From contig DYKH01000017.1 of NCBI GenBank assembly GCA_020722685.1, positions 1 to 58,915 on the forward strand: a DNA stretch of 58,915 nucleotides, in the 5' to 3' direction. This stretch comes from Caldithrix sp. (lineage in GTDB: Bacteria; KSB1; UBA2214; DYKH01). The position numbers and the translations under genes were made by a program. Positions 39,643 to 46,824 of this stretch are shown here, in pieces. Under the pieces are notes generated by a model, which was given only the letters and a program-made list of their open reading frames with translations, ran no database searches and was not told the origin of the DNA. Each line of letters begins with the position of its first letter. Position 1 is the stretch's first letter.

Positions 39643-41469
39643 TCATCTCACCAACGCCAGCTTGATCGCCTTCACAAAACCTTGCCATGAGCCGGTCGAA
39701 GGGTCTCCGGCCTCCAGGCGGCAGAAGTACACCCCAGCAGCCACGGGTACTTTTTGATCGTCTGTACCATCCCAAGAAGTTTGAAAGTGGCCTACTTGTT
39801 GTCGAGTGTCGCTTAGAGTTCGAATGTGTCGTCCAAGCACATCATAGATGAGCAAACGTATATGAGCGGGTTTCAACAAGTCGTATGCGATGGTGGTGCT
39901 GGGATTGAAGGGATTGGGATAATTCTGGTAAAGCTCAATCGATTCCGGCAGGGTTTTCCGGCGCCGATCAGCCACGAAGGTGGGATCAATCCTCTGGTAG
40001 GTCACTTCAAAACGTCCGCCAATGCCTGCCGGCAAGGACAAGACCCGATTGTCAAGATCATAGCTTGCATATACCTGCCCGTCCAGCAGCACCTGCTGAA
40101 TTCGCAAAGTGTTGTCGCTAATGGCAAGCGGGGTGAGCAGAACATTCCGGCTTGCTGAAGACGGCGCAAAACGGTAATGCAAGGTGACCGGCTTTCGGGT
40201 CAGAAAAAGATTGCCGTACAAATACAGATAATATCCCAGCTCGATGGCGTGGTATCCATCGGTCTTGTTCTCGCTCCAAGCGAATCCACCGTAACGAGTG
40301 CGATCAGCGTAAACTTCGCCGTATTGGTGATCGACAAAATACTTCATAAAGAAATCAACGGTTTCATCGGCCATTTGCAGATAGAGTGAGTCTTTGGTCA
40401 GATCGAACAACTGCAATCCGGCAACCACGGCCTGCTCCATCTGCCACCAGGCTTTGCAGGTGTCCGGATTGCCCCACATCAACATCTGACCGGTCGTGCG
40501 GTCATAATCCTTGTACGGACCGCCAAATTCGTGATCGTATCCCTTCTGCCAAACGTGCCGAACCAGCTCCTGTGCGGCCATAAGATAAGCCGAGGAATCC
40601 GGCTCCAACTGATAAAGTCGCGCCAAGCACCAGCCGGCTTTTAGAACGTGTCCCATAATGGTCATCGTTTCGCTATTGTCCCAATTCCAATCGGAATCGT
40701 ATTTCTCCACGAATCCGATGGCCTGCCAGGGCATGCCCGCGATCAGATGCCGGATCCTCTCTCTCGCCATCTCCTGCAACCGCAGCCGGTACGCCGGGTC
40801 TTCGGTCATTAGGTTGAGGTACAAAAGATGGGTGGTGATGGCATCCACCGTGGCGTTAAAGCTCTTATTGCGGGGATTGGAGCCGTCGAAATCGGTGGCA
40901 TCATAATATCCGGAAAAAGCGGGACGAGCATCCCAGAAAAACTTTTCCAGATGGTCATACCCCTTCATCAACCAGCTCCAAGCGGTGCTATCGCCGCTCG
41001 CTTCATAATAGGCGGAAATTCCCAGTAGGGCATAATGTTGATAGAAAGCCGTCTTACTATCATAAGGATTCGGGGCGTCGCCGTTTATATCCAAATCCTG
41101 AAACCAGCCGCCATAAATTTTATCCCAGGCATGTTGATACATAAAATCCAGCGCCTCTTCGGCCAGATGTAAATACGTGGTATCCCCGGTGAGCATAAAT
41201 GCCCGGGTAAGACCGTAGGCATTCCTCGACTGGCTCAACATGTTTTTGTTGGTCGACCAGACGGCATTTCCGTAACGATCGATACTGGAAAAGAAGCCGC
41301 CCCGGCTGCCATCCCAAGTGTTTAGCCAGAAGCGGGCGCAACTGTCCACATAGGCGATGGCTTTATCGGGTTCATCTAAATAGGGCGACTTGACGGCATA
41401 CTGGGCCTGAATCTGCCGGGAAAGCTGAAAAACGGATAAAACCAAAAATAGCAGGGCAGATTTTCTCAT
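39643..41469 (-). CDS. AGE-family epimerase-like protein with type IX sorting domain
   Basis: A 608-residue secreted protein. After a signal peptide (LLFLVLSVFQLSRQIQA), residues about 25-430 form an (alpha/alpha)6 barrel of the N-acylglucosamine/cellobiose 2-epimerase type: WSTNKNMLSQSRNAYGLTRA, YLHLAEEALDFMYQHAWD, GGWFQDL, WNWDNSETMTIMGHVLKAGW. Residues about 525-608 are the sorting domain: ELYQNYPNPFNPSTTIAYDL, LLIYDVLGRHIRTL, GVYFCRLEA. It is expected at the cell surface or outside, acting on oligosaccharides, though AGE folds also include lyases and hydrolases. Confidence 0.85.
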   Translation of the reverse strand: MRKSALLFLVLSVFQLSRQIQAQYAVKSPYLDEPDKAIAYVDSCARFWLNTWDGSRGGFFSSIDRYGNAVWSTNKNMLSQSRNAYGLTRAFMLTGDTTYLHLAEEALDFMYQHAWDKIYGGWFQDLDINGDAPNPYDSKTAFYQHYALLGISAYYEASGDSTAWSWLMKGYDHLEKFFWDARPAFSGYYDATDFDGSNPRNKSFNATVDAITTHLLYLNLMTEDPAYRLRLQEMARERIRHLIAGMPWQAIGFVEKYDSDWNWDNSETMTIMGHVLKAGWCLARLYQLEPDSSAYLMAAQELVRHVWQKGYDHEFGGPYKDYDRTTGQMLMWGNPDTCKAWWQMEQAVVAGLQLFDLTKDSLYLQMADETVDFFMKYFVDHQYGEVYADRTRYGGFAWSENKTDGYHAIELGYYLYLYGNLFLTRKPVTLHYRFAPSSASRNVLLTPLAISDNTLRIQQVLLDGQVYASYDLDNRVLSLPAGIGGRFEVTYQRIDPTFVADRRRKTLPESIELYQNYPNPFNPSTTIAYDLLKPAHIRLLIYDVLGRHIRTLSDTRQQVGHFQTSWDGTDDQKVPVAAGVYFCRLEAGDPSTGSWQGFVKAIKLALVR

Positions 41470-41502
41470 ACAATTCTCCTGCGATAATAAATCTCTTTAG
41501 AC

Positions 41503-41527
41503 GGACTCCAACTCCAAGTTGGAGTCC
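41503..41527. repeat. 25-bp perfect palindrome
   Basis: GGACTCCAACT, 3 nt, AGTTGGAGTCC. It lies between the epimerase start and the sorting-domain relic and could terminate the relic's ancestral transcript. Confidence 0.5.
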
Positions 41528-41536
41528 AGTTAAACA

Positions 41537-41659
41537 TTACTGCGCCAAGGCCGGCTTGATCAACTTCACAAAGCCCTGTCCTGCTTGTCCCGATTTATTT
41601 TGCGAGCTTGCCGAAGCGGCCAGAAATTCCAAAAGGCCGAAGTAAATGCCAGTCGCCAC
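41537..41659 (-). pseudogene. Relic of a type IX sorting-domain C-terminus (left of VapBC)
   Basis: Minus-strand translation VATGIYFGLLEFLAASASSQ, NKSGQAGQGFVKLIKPALAQ, stop. It aligns with the end of the neighbouring epimerase (VAAGVYFCRLEAGDPSTG, SWQGFVKAIKLALVR). Upstream of it the frame has no recognisable protein, so only the tail of a lost gene remains. Confidence 0.7.
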
Positions 41660-41725
41660 TGCCAGGTTATGATGATAGGCTGGCTAATTAGCTCCAGGAA
41701 GTAGCAGTCTAAGGAATTTTTCCAC

Positions 41726-41754
41726 TTGATTGTTCAGATAACGTTTACTATACT
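41726..41754 (+). promoter_or_regulatory. Predicted promoter of vapBC
   Basis: TTGATT (41726-41731), a 17-bp spacer and TATACT (41749-41754), 31 bp before the antitoxin ATG. Confidence 0.6.
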
Positions 41755-41784
41755 TACTGCGTGTATTTTTTCTGTGGAGGTTTT

Positions 41785-42018
41785 ATGAAAAACAACTTGA
41801 CCATGTCAATAGATGAAAACTTGTTAAAAAAGGCCGAAAAAATTGCTACCGAAAGAAATATCACGGTCACTACTCTCATTCGGAATCTTCTTCAGCAGTT
41901 CATAGAAAACGAGCATCGGAAAAGCCAAACCGTTGCAGAACTGGAATCATTATTTAACAATTCGCAAGCGCAAATCGGCATAAAGGATTGGTCGCGGGAC
42001 GAGTTGCATGAGAGATAA
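41785..42018 (+). CDS. vapB: VapB-type antitoxin (DUF6364-like)
   Basis: A 77-residue antitoxin from ATG 41785 with RBS GGAGG at 41776-41780. It starts MKNNLTMSIDENLLKKAEKI, followed by ATERNITVTTLIRNLLQQFI, a ribbon-helix-helix DNA-binding fold, and an acidic C-terminal part that would bind the toxin. It is expected to repress the predicted promoter at 41726. It overlaps the toxin gene by 11 bp. Confidence 0.85.
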   Translation: MKNNLTMSIDENLLKKAEKIATERNITVTTLIRNLLQQFIENEHRKSQTVAELESLFNNSQAQIGIKDWSRDELHER

Positions 42019-42445
42019 ATACTTCGTTGATACCAACATCCTCGTCTATGCCAATGACAGCTCAGACAAAGATAAGCAGCGGCAAGCAAAGAGGATCATA
42101 CTTGATGGTATTCGCGAGGAATCCATTGCCGTCTCGGCTCAAGCTTTGAGCGAATTCTACGTAACCGTGACCCGAAAGATAAAAGTTACCTTATCGCCTG
42201 AAGTCGCAAAAAAAGAAATCCAGCTACTAAGAAAAATCGAAATAGTTGAGATTGATTTCGATTTGATCATTCATGCGATTGACCTTTCAAATAGACATCA
42301 ACTATCTTATTGGGACTCTTTAATCATTGCTGCCGCTATAAGATCAAAATCCACCGTATTATTCTCAGAAGATTTGAATCATAACCAGGTTGTGGAAACG
42401 GTTAAGATTATCAATCCGTTTATTACCTCAACAACGCCAGCTTAA
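42008..42445 (+). CDS. vapC: VapC-type PIN-domain toxin RNase
   Basis: A 145-residue PIN RNase. Acidic site residues appear in KYFVDTNILVYAND (Asp 8), LSEFY (Glu about 47) and SYWDSLIIAAA (Asp about 101), with TVLFSEDLNHNQ at the end. All catalytic positions are intact. Its last residues (FITSTTPA) are read antisense through the second sorting-domain relic, so the 3' end of the gene is fused to older DNA. Confidence 0.9.
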   Translation: MRDKYFVDTNILVYANDSSDKDKQRQAKRIILDGIREESIAVSAQALSEFYVTVTRKIKVTLSPEVAKKEIQLLRKIEIVEIDFDLIIHAIDLSNRHQLSYWDSLIIAAAIRSKSTVLFSEDLNHNQVVETVKIINPFITSTTPA

Positions 42446-42523
42446 TTACCTTCACAAAACTTTGCTCTGAGATCGTCGAAGAATCCCCGTTTCGATGCCA
42501 AAGAAATTCATGCCGGCAGTGAT
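42423..42523 (-). pseudogene. Relic of a type IX sorting-domain C-terminus (right of VapBC)
   Basis: Minus strand: ITAGMNFFGIETG in one frame, then GDSSTISEQSFVKVIKLALL with R and stop in another, with a frameshift at about 42480. This is the tail of a sorting domain (AGVYFxRLEAG...FVKxIKLALxR). It overlaps the 3' end of vapC. Confidence 0.65.
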
Positions 42524-42567
42524 GGGCAGGTCAAATCTATCAGTGCATCCCGAGGCGGTTTCAAGGT

Positions 42568-42596
42568 GTGCGACGCCCTTTGAAAGCGCGTCGCAC
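42568..42596 (-). terminator. Hairpin 3' of the beta-helix gene
   Basis: A perfect 9-bp stem GTGCGACGC / GCGTCGCAC encloses an 11-nt loop, 16 bp after the beta-helix stop. No strong T-run follows on the minus strand. Confidence 0.45.
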
Positions 42597-42611
42597 GTTT
42601 GTTTTGAAGGC

Positions 42612-43688
42612 TCACCGCAGCAACGTCAATTTTCGTGTTTGTCTAAACTCCTCTCCTTCCAGCCGATACAGATACACTCCGCTGGCCATCCCCTTAGCAT
42701 CCCAATCATATTTGTACCTTCCTGCGGCAAGCTTGTCTGCAATTATGGTGGCGACTTCTCTCCCCAGTAGGTCGTAGACCTTCAAGGTGACAAAGTCGGA
42801 TTTCGGCAGAGAGAATTCGATCGTCGTGCTGGGATTGAAGGGATTGGGGTAGTTTTGGCCAAGCATGTATGCATCGGGAATAGCTTCGGCGAGTTTGGGT
42901 GAAACGCCGGTTGGAATGTCCCTTACGGATTCCCATGCCCCCATATCCGGATGTGAGCCGGCGGGATTGGGCCGCGGATTATTGTCGAAATCCGTCACGG
43001 GAGCAGTCAGGGTGGTTGTTCCAAAGGTATAACTTGCGATGCCCGCACCAATGCAGGGGCTGGTGTCTGAAAGGTGAAATAACGTATCCGCAAAAAGCGG
43101 ATCGGCGTTGATATTCCCTGTGCCGCTCCAGCCGCTTTGAATATCGCAATAGGCGGCTGCTGCCGTGCCCTCTTCAATGTGAATACCGGCGCCCGTCGGC
43201 GCGCGATTATTCCAAATGATGGTATTCATCAAAACGGGGCGGCCGGAACGTCTAACAATAATTCCGCCGCCGTACTCTGAAGCTTGGTTGTCAATGATGT
43301 TGCAATTGACAAGTTGAACCTTTACATCCAGAGTAATGTAAAGTCCTCCTCCGCCAGTGGTCACAGAATTTCCGCTGATAATATTATTGACCATACAAGG
43401 ACTGCAATCATAAAAGCCTACTCCTCCCCCCCAGCCTCTTCCATTGGTCACTGCATTATCTCGAATAATATTGCCTTCGATAACAAAGGAGTCCGCAACA
43501 GAAACAACTTCAATTCCGCCGCCCACGGCGTTGCAGGCTGACTTGATCCATATTTCGTTATGGCTTACCTCATTTTTTGTAAAACGACCCTGACTCCCCT
43601 GAATCATACAGCCTCCGCCAAAAGCGGTATTAGCCACTTGATCACTGTAGCTGACGACTGAATTGTGAGTGATTTCATTGGAGTCCAT
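42612..43688 (-). CDS. Beta-helix surface protein, C-terminal fragment with type IX sorting domain
   Basis: The distal part of a gene split by the element at 43791-43942. Right-handed beta-helix repeats dominate (EVSHNEIWI, EGNIIRDNAVTNGRGWGGGV, NNIISGNSVTTGGGGLYITL, VNCNIIDNQASEYGGGIIVR). Then comes a DPLFADTLFHLSDTSPCIGAG cap and a sorting domain (LGQNYPNPFNPSTTIEFSLP, LKVYDLLGREVATI, GVYLYRLEG). The same frame is open back to 43782 and includes SYNSVVHNATTTQATGGGLD. The Met at 43688 is only an internal one, so this piece lacks a signal peptide and is unlikely to be exported as it stands. Confidence 0.85.
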   Translation of the reverse strand: MDSNEITHNSVVSYSDQVANTAFGGGCMIQGSQGRFTKNEVSHNEIWIKSACNAVGGGIEVVSVADSFVIEGNIIRDNAVTNGRGWGGGVGFYDCSPCMVNNIISGNSVTTGGGGLYITLDVKVQLVNCNIIDNQASEYGGGIIVRRSGRPVLMNTIIWNNRAPTGAGIHIEEGTAAAAYCDIQSGWSGTGNINADPLFADTLFHLSDTSPCIGAGIASYTFGTTTLTAPVTDFDNNPRPNPAGSHPDMGAWESVRDIPTGVSPKLAEAIPDAYMLGQNYPNPFNPSTTIEFSLPKSDFVTLKVYDLLGREVATIIADKLAAGRYKYDWDAKGMASGVYLYRLEGEEFRQTRKLTLLR

Positions 43689-43790
43689 AATTACAGTTCG
43701 GCGATCGGATGATAGTGATCGACAATCCAGGCCACCTCCGGTGGCTTGGGTTGTTGTCGCATTATGAACGACGGAATTATAAGAAATCAG

Positions 43791-43942
43791 GTAAGAATTT
43801 AGCCGTCTGAACCAAAGCCTGTCATTCCGACCGCAGGGAGGAATCTGTCACTTCCGAATCTGCGTGGTTGTACGAATTCGTTGCTCCCAGATTTCTCACT
43901 CCGTTCGAAATGACACAATTATTCAGTTGGCTAAATATGTAC
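43791..43942. mobile_element. 152-bp inverted-repeat (MITE-like) element in the beta-helix gene
   Basis: Flanked by an exact 8-bp direct repeat GAAATCAG (43783-43790 and 43943-43950). Ends are imperfect inverted repeats: GTAAGAATTTAGCCGTCTGA on the left, and GTACATATTTAGCCAACTGA read inward from the right, continuing to a shared TGTCATT. It encodes no protein. Deleting 160 bp (element plus one duplication) restores a single reading frame. A related copy in opposite orientation is at 50027-50223. Confidence 0.85.
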
Positions 43943-44595
43943 GAAATCAGATTATTTGCTATTATTGCATTGCAAAAAATCTCAACACCGCCGCCTCTGG
44001 CATAAGATGTGTTTGCCGTTACAGTATTGTGCATAATTCGATTGTCTTTGAGAACAACATAAGCCGTGTTTTCAAAAGGAAGGGCCGATATCCCGCCTCC
44101 TAAAACCCGTTTGTCTGGCGAAGCCACTGCATTATTGATGATTTTATTATTTATTATTTGAGCACCGGAATTATAGCAAAAAATACCGCCGCCGGTTCTG
44201 CCAAAAAGTTGAGTACCGCTATCCCAATAGCTTGTTTCCGTTCCGCTGCCGCCTGTAATCGTAAATCCGCAGAGAACAGAAGTGGTGTCTTCTCCGGAAA
44301 AAAAGAAAACCACCGAGCCGCTGTCCGAATGAGTAGGCTGGCTGCCGTTGATAATGGTGTTGTTGATGTGGGTGGTGTCGCCGTCCGTCAAAAACAAGCT
44401 GGCAACGGTGATAGCTTTGCCTTTGAAATCGATGTTCTCGTAGCAGGTGCCGTCTGCGACCAGCACGGTATCGCCAGGAAAGGCGTTAATGCCCGCCTGA
44501 ATGGTGGGTTGATTGGCCGGGACGTGGATGGTGCCCGCCCATGCGGATGCAGCAAACAGAATTGCCGCGCCGAGTAGAGCCAATGTCTTGTTCAT
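43822..44595 (-). CDS. Beta-helix surface protein, N-terminal fragment
   Basis: The proximal part of the split gene. It has signal peptide MNKTLALLGAAILFAASAWA, then GTIHVPANQPTIQAGINAFP, the usual opening of DUF1565 / pectate-lyase-like helices, then repeats (IINNKIINNAVASPDKRVLG, LKDNRIMHNTVTANTSYARG, CNAIIANNLIS). After NLIS the frame enters the inserted element and reads YIFSQLNNCVISNGVRNLGA and about 20 more foreign residues before a stop at 43822. The product would be a secreted, truncated helix without the sorting domain. The ancestral protein, rebuilt across the insertion, has 607 residues. Confidence 0.82.
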   Translation of the reverse strand: MNKTLALLGAAILFAASAWAGTIHVPANQPTIQAGINAFPGDTVLVADGTCYENIDFKGKAITVASLFLTDGDTTHINNTIINGSQPTHSDSGSVVFFFSGEDTTSVLCGFTITGGSGTETSYWDSGTQLFGRTGGGIFCYNSGAQIINNKIINNAVASPDKRVLGGGISALPFENTAYVVLKDNRIMHNTVTANTSYARGGGVEIFCNAIIANNLISYIFSQLNNCVISNGVRNLGATNSYNHADSEVTDSSLRSE

Positions 44596-44836
44596 GGCTG
44601 TCTCCTTTGTAAAAGGTTAATGCCTTTGCTGTAGTTTGGCAAATCGAGGAAATTCGGTTGTAGGAGGTGGATGTAAACGCCCAGTATCAATGCAGGTTGT
44701 TGGTCGGACTCTAAGAGTCCTCCTACGTTTCGTGGTCAGCAAAAATCTGCCAAGCCACAGCACTGCGACTTTTCATCGGAAAGTTAAGCCGGAGAAGAAG
44801 GAAATTCAATACCGAGATCAGGGTATTTTTGTGCTA

Positions 44837-45055
44837 TCAAATGAGGTGTTCTTTGAGGATTTTGGCGATGACATCGATCTGCGAATGGACATGGAGCTTG
44901 GCGTAGATGTTTTTCAGGTGGGTATCGACGGTGAGCAGACGGATGTGCAGACGATCGGTGATGTGCTTCTCGCTCAAGCCGTTCACCAGCAACTGCGGGA
45001 TTTCCTTTTCGCGCTTGGTCAGGTTATGGGTTAGTAATTTCTCTGATTTCTCCAA
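44837..45055 (-). pseudogene. Duplicated C-terminal fragment of the LuxR-type response regulator
   Basis: 72 codons that nearly repeat the last 66 residues of the regulator at 45740-46402: NLTKREKEIPQLLVNGLSEK, HITDRLHIRLLTVDTHLKNI, YAKLHVHSQIDVIAKILKEH, LI. Nucleotide similarity is high over about 200 bp and ends abruptly at the N-terminal side. There is no receiver domain. It is in the same orientation as the full gene, with the MazEF-like pair between them. The 44596-44836 stretch on its other side holds nothing else supported. Confidence 0.8.
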
Positions 45056-45063
45056 AAAAATTC

Positions 45064-45092
45064 TTGCCTATTTAAAAAGGATTGAATATAAT
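45064..45092 (+). promoter_or_regulatory. Predicted promoter of the MazEF-like pair
   Basis: TTGCCT (45064-45069), a 17-bp spacer and TATAAT (45087-45092), 47 bp before the antitoxin ATG. Confidence 0.6.
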
Positions 45093-45138
45093 GTTTGTGT
45101 CAATAGCTATAAATATGTGGATAAAAATGAGGATTTCA

Positions 45139-45369
45139 ATGAAGACTATTCAAATGACTCTGGATGAGGAATTACTTAATCGGGTGGATAAGGTAATTCA
45201 AGAGCTTAATACGACCCGTTCTGCTTTTGTTCGGGAATCCCTTCAATACTATCTCGAAAAATTAAGAATTAAAAAACTGGAGCAGAAACATCGTGAAGGA
45301 TATCTAAAGCAGCCAGTAACAGAAGGTGAATTCGACGTTTGGGAAAATGAACAGGCGTGGGGCGCATAG
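45139..45369 (+). CDS. Ribbon-helix-helix antitoxin of the MazEF-like pair
   Basis: A 76-residue protein from ATG 45139 (GAGG nine bases before). MKTIQMTLDEELLNRVDKVI QELNTTRSAF is a classic CopG/MetJ-type DNA-binding N-terminus. The C-terminal acidic tail (VTEGEFDVWENEQAWGA) would bind the toxin. A longer frame to 45082 includes the promoter and is rejected. The toxin ATG follows its stop by two bases. Confidence 0.86.
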   Translation: MKTIQMTLDEELLNRVDKVIQELNTTRSAFVRESLQYYLEKLRIKKLEQKHREGYLKQPVTEGEFDVWENEQAWGA

Positions 45370-45371
45370 AT

Positions 45372-45689
45372 ATGGAGCGAGGTGAGATTCGCTGGTACAC
45401 GTTCAAGGCACCCGACAAAAAGCGACCTGTTGTTATTTTGACACGAAGTTCCGCCTTGAAATTTTTGGGAGAAGTAACAATTGCTCCCATAACATCAACA
45501 GTCCGGGATATTCCAACTGAAGTTACTTTGGACCAGGAAGATGGAATGAAAACTGTCAGTGCGATTAACCTGGATCATATTCAAACTGTGTCAAAGAATA
45601 AAGTGGGCGCTTTTATATCAAAAATATCGCAATCAAAACTTGAAGAAATCAAAGCTGCCTTACTTTTTGCACTGGGATTTGATAGTTGA
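45372..45689 (+). CDS. MazF/PemK-type endoribonuclease toxin
   Basis: A 105-residue toxin from ATG 45372. MERGEIRWYTFKAPDKKRPV and VILTRSSALKFLGEVTIAPI show the GEIW-like start and the K-RPV-VIL-TR core with the catalytic Arg and following Ser/Thr. Then STVRDIPTEVTL, GMKTVSAINLDHIQTVSKNK and a helical end complete the fold. It would cut mRNA at short motifs when released. All core positions look intact. Confidence 0.88.
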   Translation: MERGEIRWYTFKAPDKKRPVVILTRSSALKFLGEVTIAPITSTVRDIPTEVTLDQEDGMKTVSAINLDHIQTVSKNKVGAFISKISQSKLEEIKAALLFALGFDS

Positions 45690-45739
45690 AGTGGGATAGC
45701 AATCTACCTGCACAGTGCTGCGGCTTGGTCGTGCTAACA

Positions 45740-46402
45740 TCAGATGAGGTGTTCTTTGAGGATTTTGGCGATGACATCGATCTGCGAATGGACATGCAGC
45801 TTGGCGTAGATGTTTTTCAGGTGGGTATCGACGGTGAGCAGACTGATGTGCAGATGATCGGTGATGTGCTTCTTGCTCAAGCCGTTCACCAGCAATTGCA
45901 AGATTTCTTTCTCGCGCTTGGTCAGGTTGTACTCTTGCTTGGGCTGCGAGTATTGGGTGAGAATATGCAGGACTTTGGCGGCAATGGTCGGACTCATAGC
46001 CGCGCCGCCGCTCATTACTTCCTGGACGGCGGCCTTGATCTTGTCGGCAGAAGCTGACTTTAGCAGATAACCGGTCGCGCCCTGACATAAGGCATTAAAG
46101 ATTTTGTCGTCGTCGTCAAACACGGTGAGCATGATAATGTGGGATGCGGGAGAAAGAGCTTTGACTTTGCGAATGCCTTCGATGCCGCTCATGCCGGGCA
46201 GCTTGATATCCAACAAAATAATTTGCGGCACGAAATCTTTTTCCAAAATGTCCAGCGCTTCCTCGCATGACTCGCAGGCGTACGGACAATGCAGACCTTC
46301 ACTCTCATTGATCAGCGCTTGCAGGGAGTCCCGATAGGCCTCATCGTCGTCGATGATCATTACCTGAATAGCAGCAGGCGCTTTTCTTGCCGTCATGGCC
46401 AT
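45740..46402 (-). CDS. NarL/FixJ-type response regulator
   Basis: A 220-residue regulator. The receiver domain has IQVMIIDDDEAYRDSL, phospho-acceptor Asp in ILLDIKLPGMSGIEG, the Thr of IIMLTVFDD and the Lys of YLLKSASADK. The C-terminal LuxR helix-turn-helix is YNLTKREKEILQLLVNGLSK and following. The start is ATG 46402; the longer frame to 46498 starts inside an inverted-repeat element. It lies 422 bp downstream of the sensor kinase on the same strand and is its evident partner. Confidence 0.9.
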   Translation of the reverse strand: MAMTARKAPAAIQVMIIDDDEAYRDSLQALINESEGLHCPYACESCEEALDILEKDFVPQIILLDIKLPGMSGIEGIRKVKALSPASHIIMLTVFDDDDKIFNALCQGATGYLLKSASADKIKAAVQEVMSGGAAMSPTIAAKVLHILTQYSQPKQEYNLTKREKEILQLLVNGLSKKHITDHLHISLLTVDTHLKNIYAKLHVHSQIDVIAKILKEHLI

Positions 46403-46492
46403 GGTTCTAAGTCTTCCGCATAGAGTTTGGCCACAAAGGCGCGATGACAAAACAACGTTTATACCTGTTAGGACTAAAATTCGAGCGTAGAA

Positions 46493-46583
46493 TGTCATTC
46501 AGGAGGAATCTTTTCGAGCCAGCAAACAATCTACAAATTATGAGACTCTATCCTTATTTTGAAAAGATTCTTCCAGAATGACA
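46493..46583. repeat. 91-bp inverted-repeat element (TGTCATTC...GAATGACA)
   Basis: The 23-bp ends TGTCATTCAGGAGGAATCTTTTC and the complement of GAAAAGATTCTTCCAGAATG ACA match at 20 of 23 positions. No coding potential. It lies between the sensor kinase and its regulator. Confidence 0.65.
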
Positions 46584-46623
46584 ACTCCTTTCTACATCAC
46601 ATACTAACCCTCAATAGGCGCAA

Positions 46624-46740
46624 CCAATCACAGGATGCTGTCACCCCTGCGCATGCAGGGGTCTCCTTCTGCCGTGCAATGGAAAGGAGATTCCTGCATC
46701 CGCAGGAATGACTGCAGTGGCAGGACACCCTGTGATTACC
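46624..46740. repeat. REP-like inverted element with internal hairpins
   Basis: Outer arms AATCACAGG (46626-46634) and CCTGTGATT (46729-46737). Inside are the hairpins CCCCTGC-GCAT-GCAGGGG and TCCTGC-ATCC-GCAGGA. Its right half (GGAGATTCCTGCATCCGCAG) nearly matches the arm at 8782-8808. The remaining 46403-46824 sequence holds only this and the 91-bp element. Confidence 0.65.
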
Positions 46741-46824
46741 AATAGGCATATTTGTCTCGCTTTGTGTCTTTGTGGCTATTCGAAACAATAATACTACCTG
46801 TCACCTTGATAATCCATACCGTGA

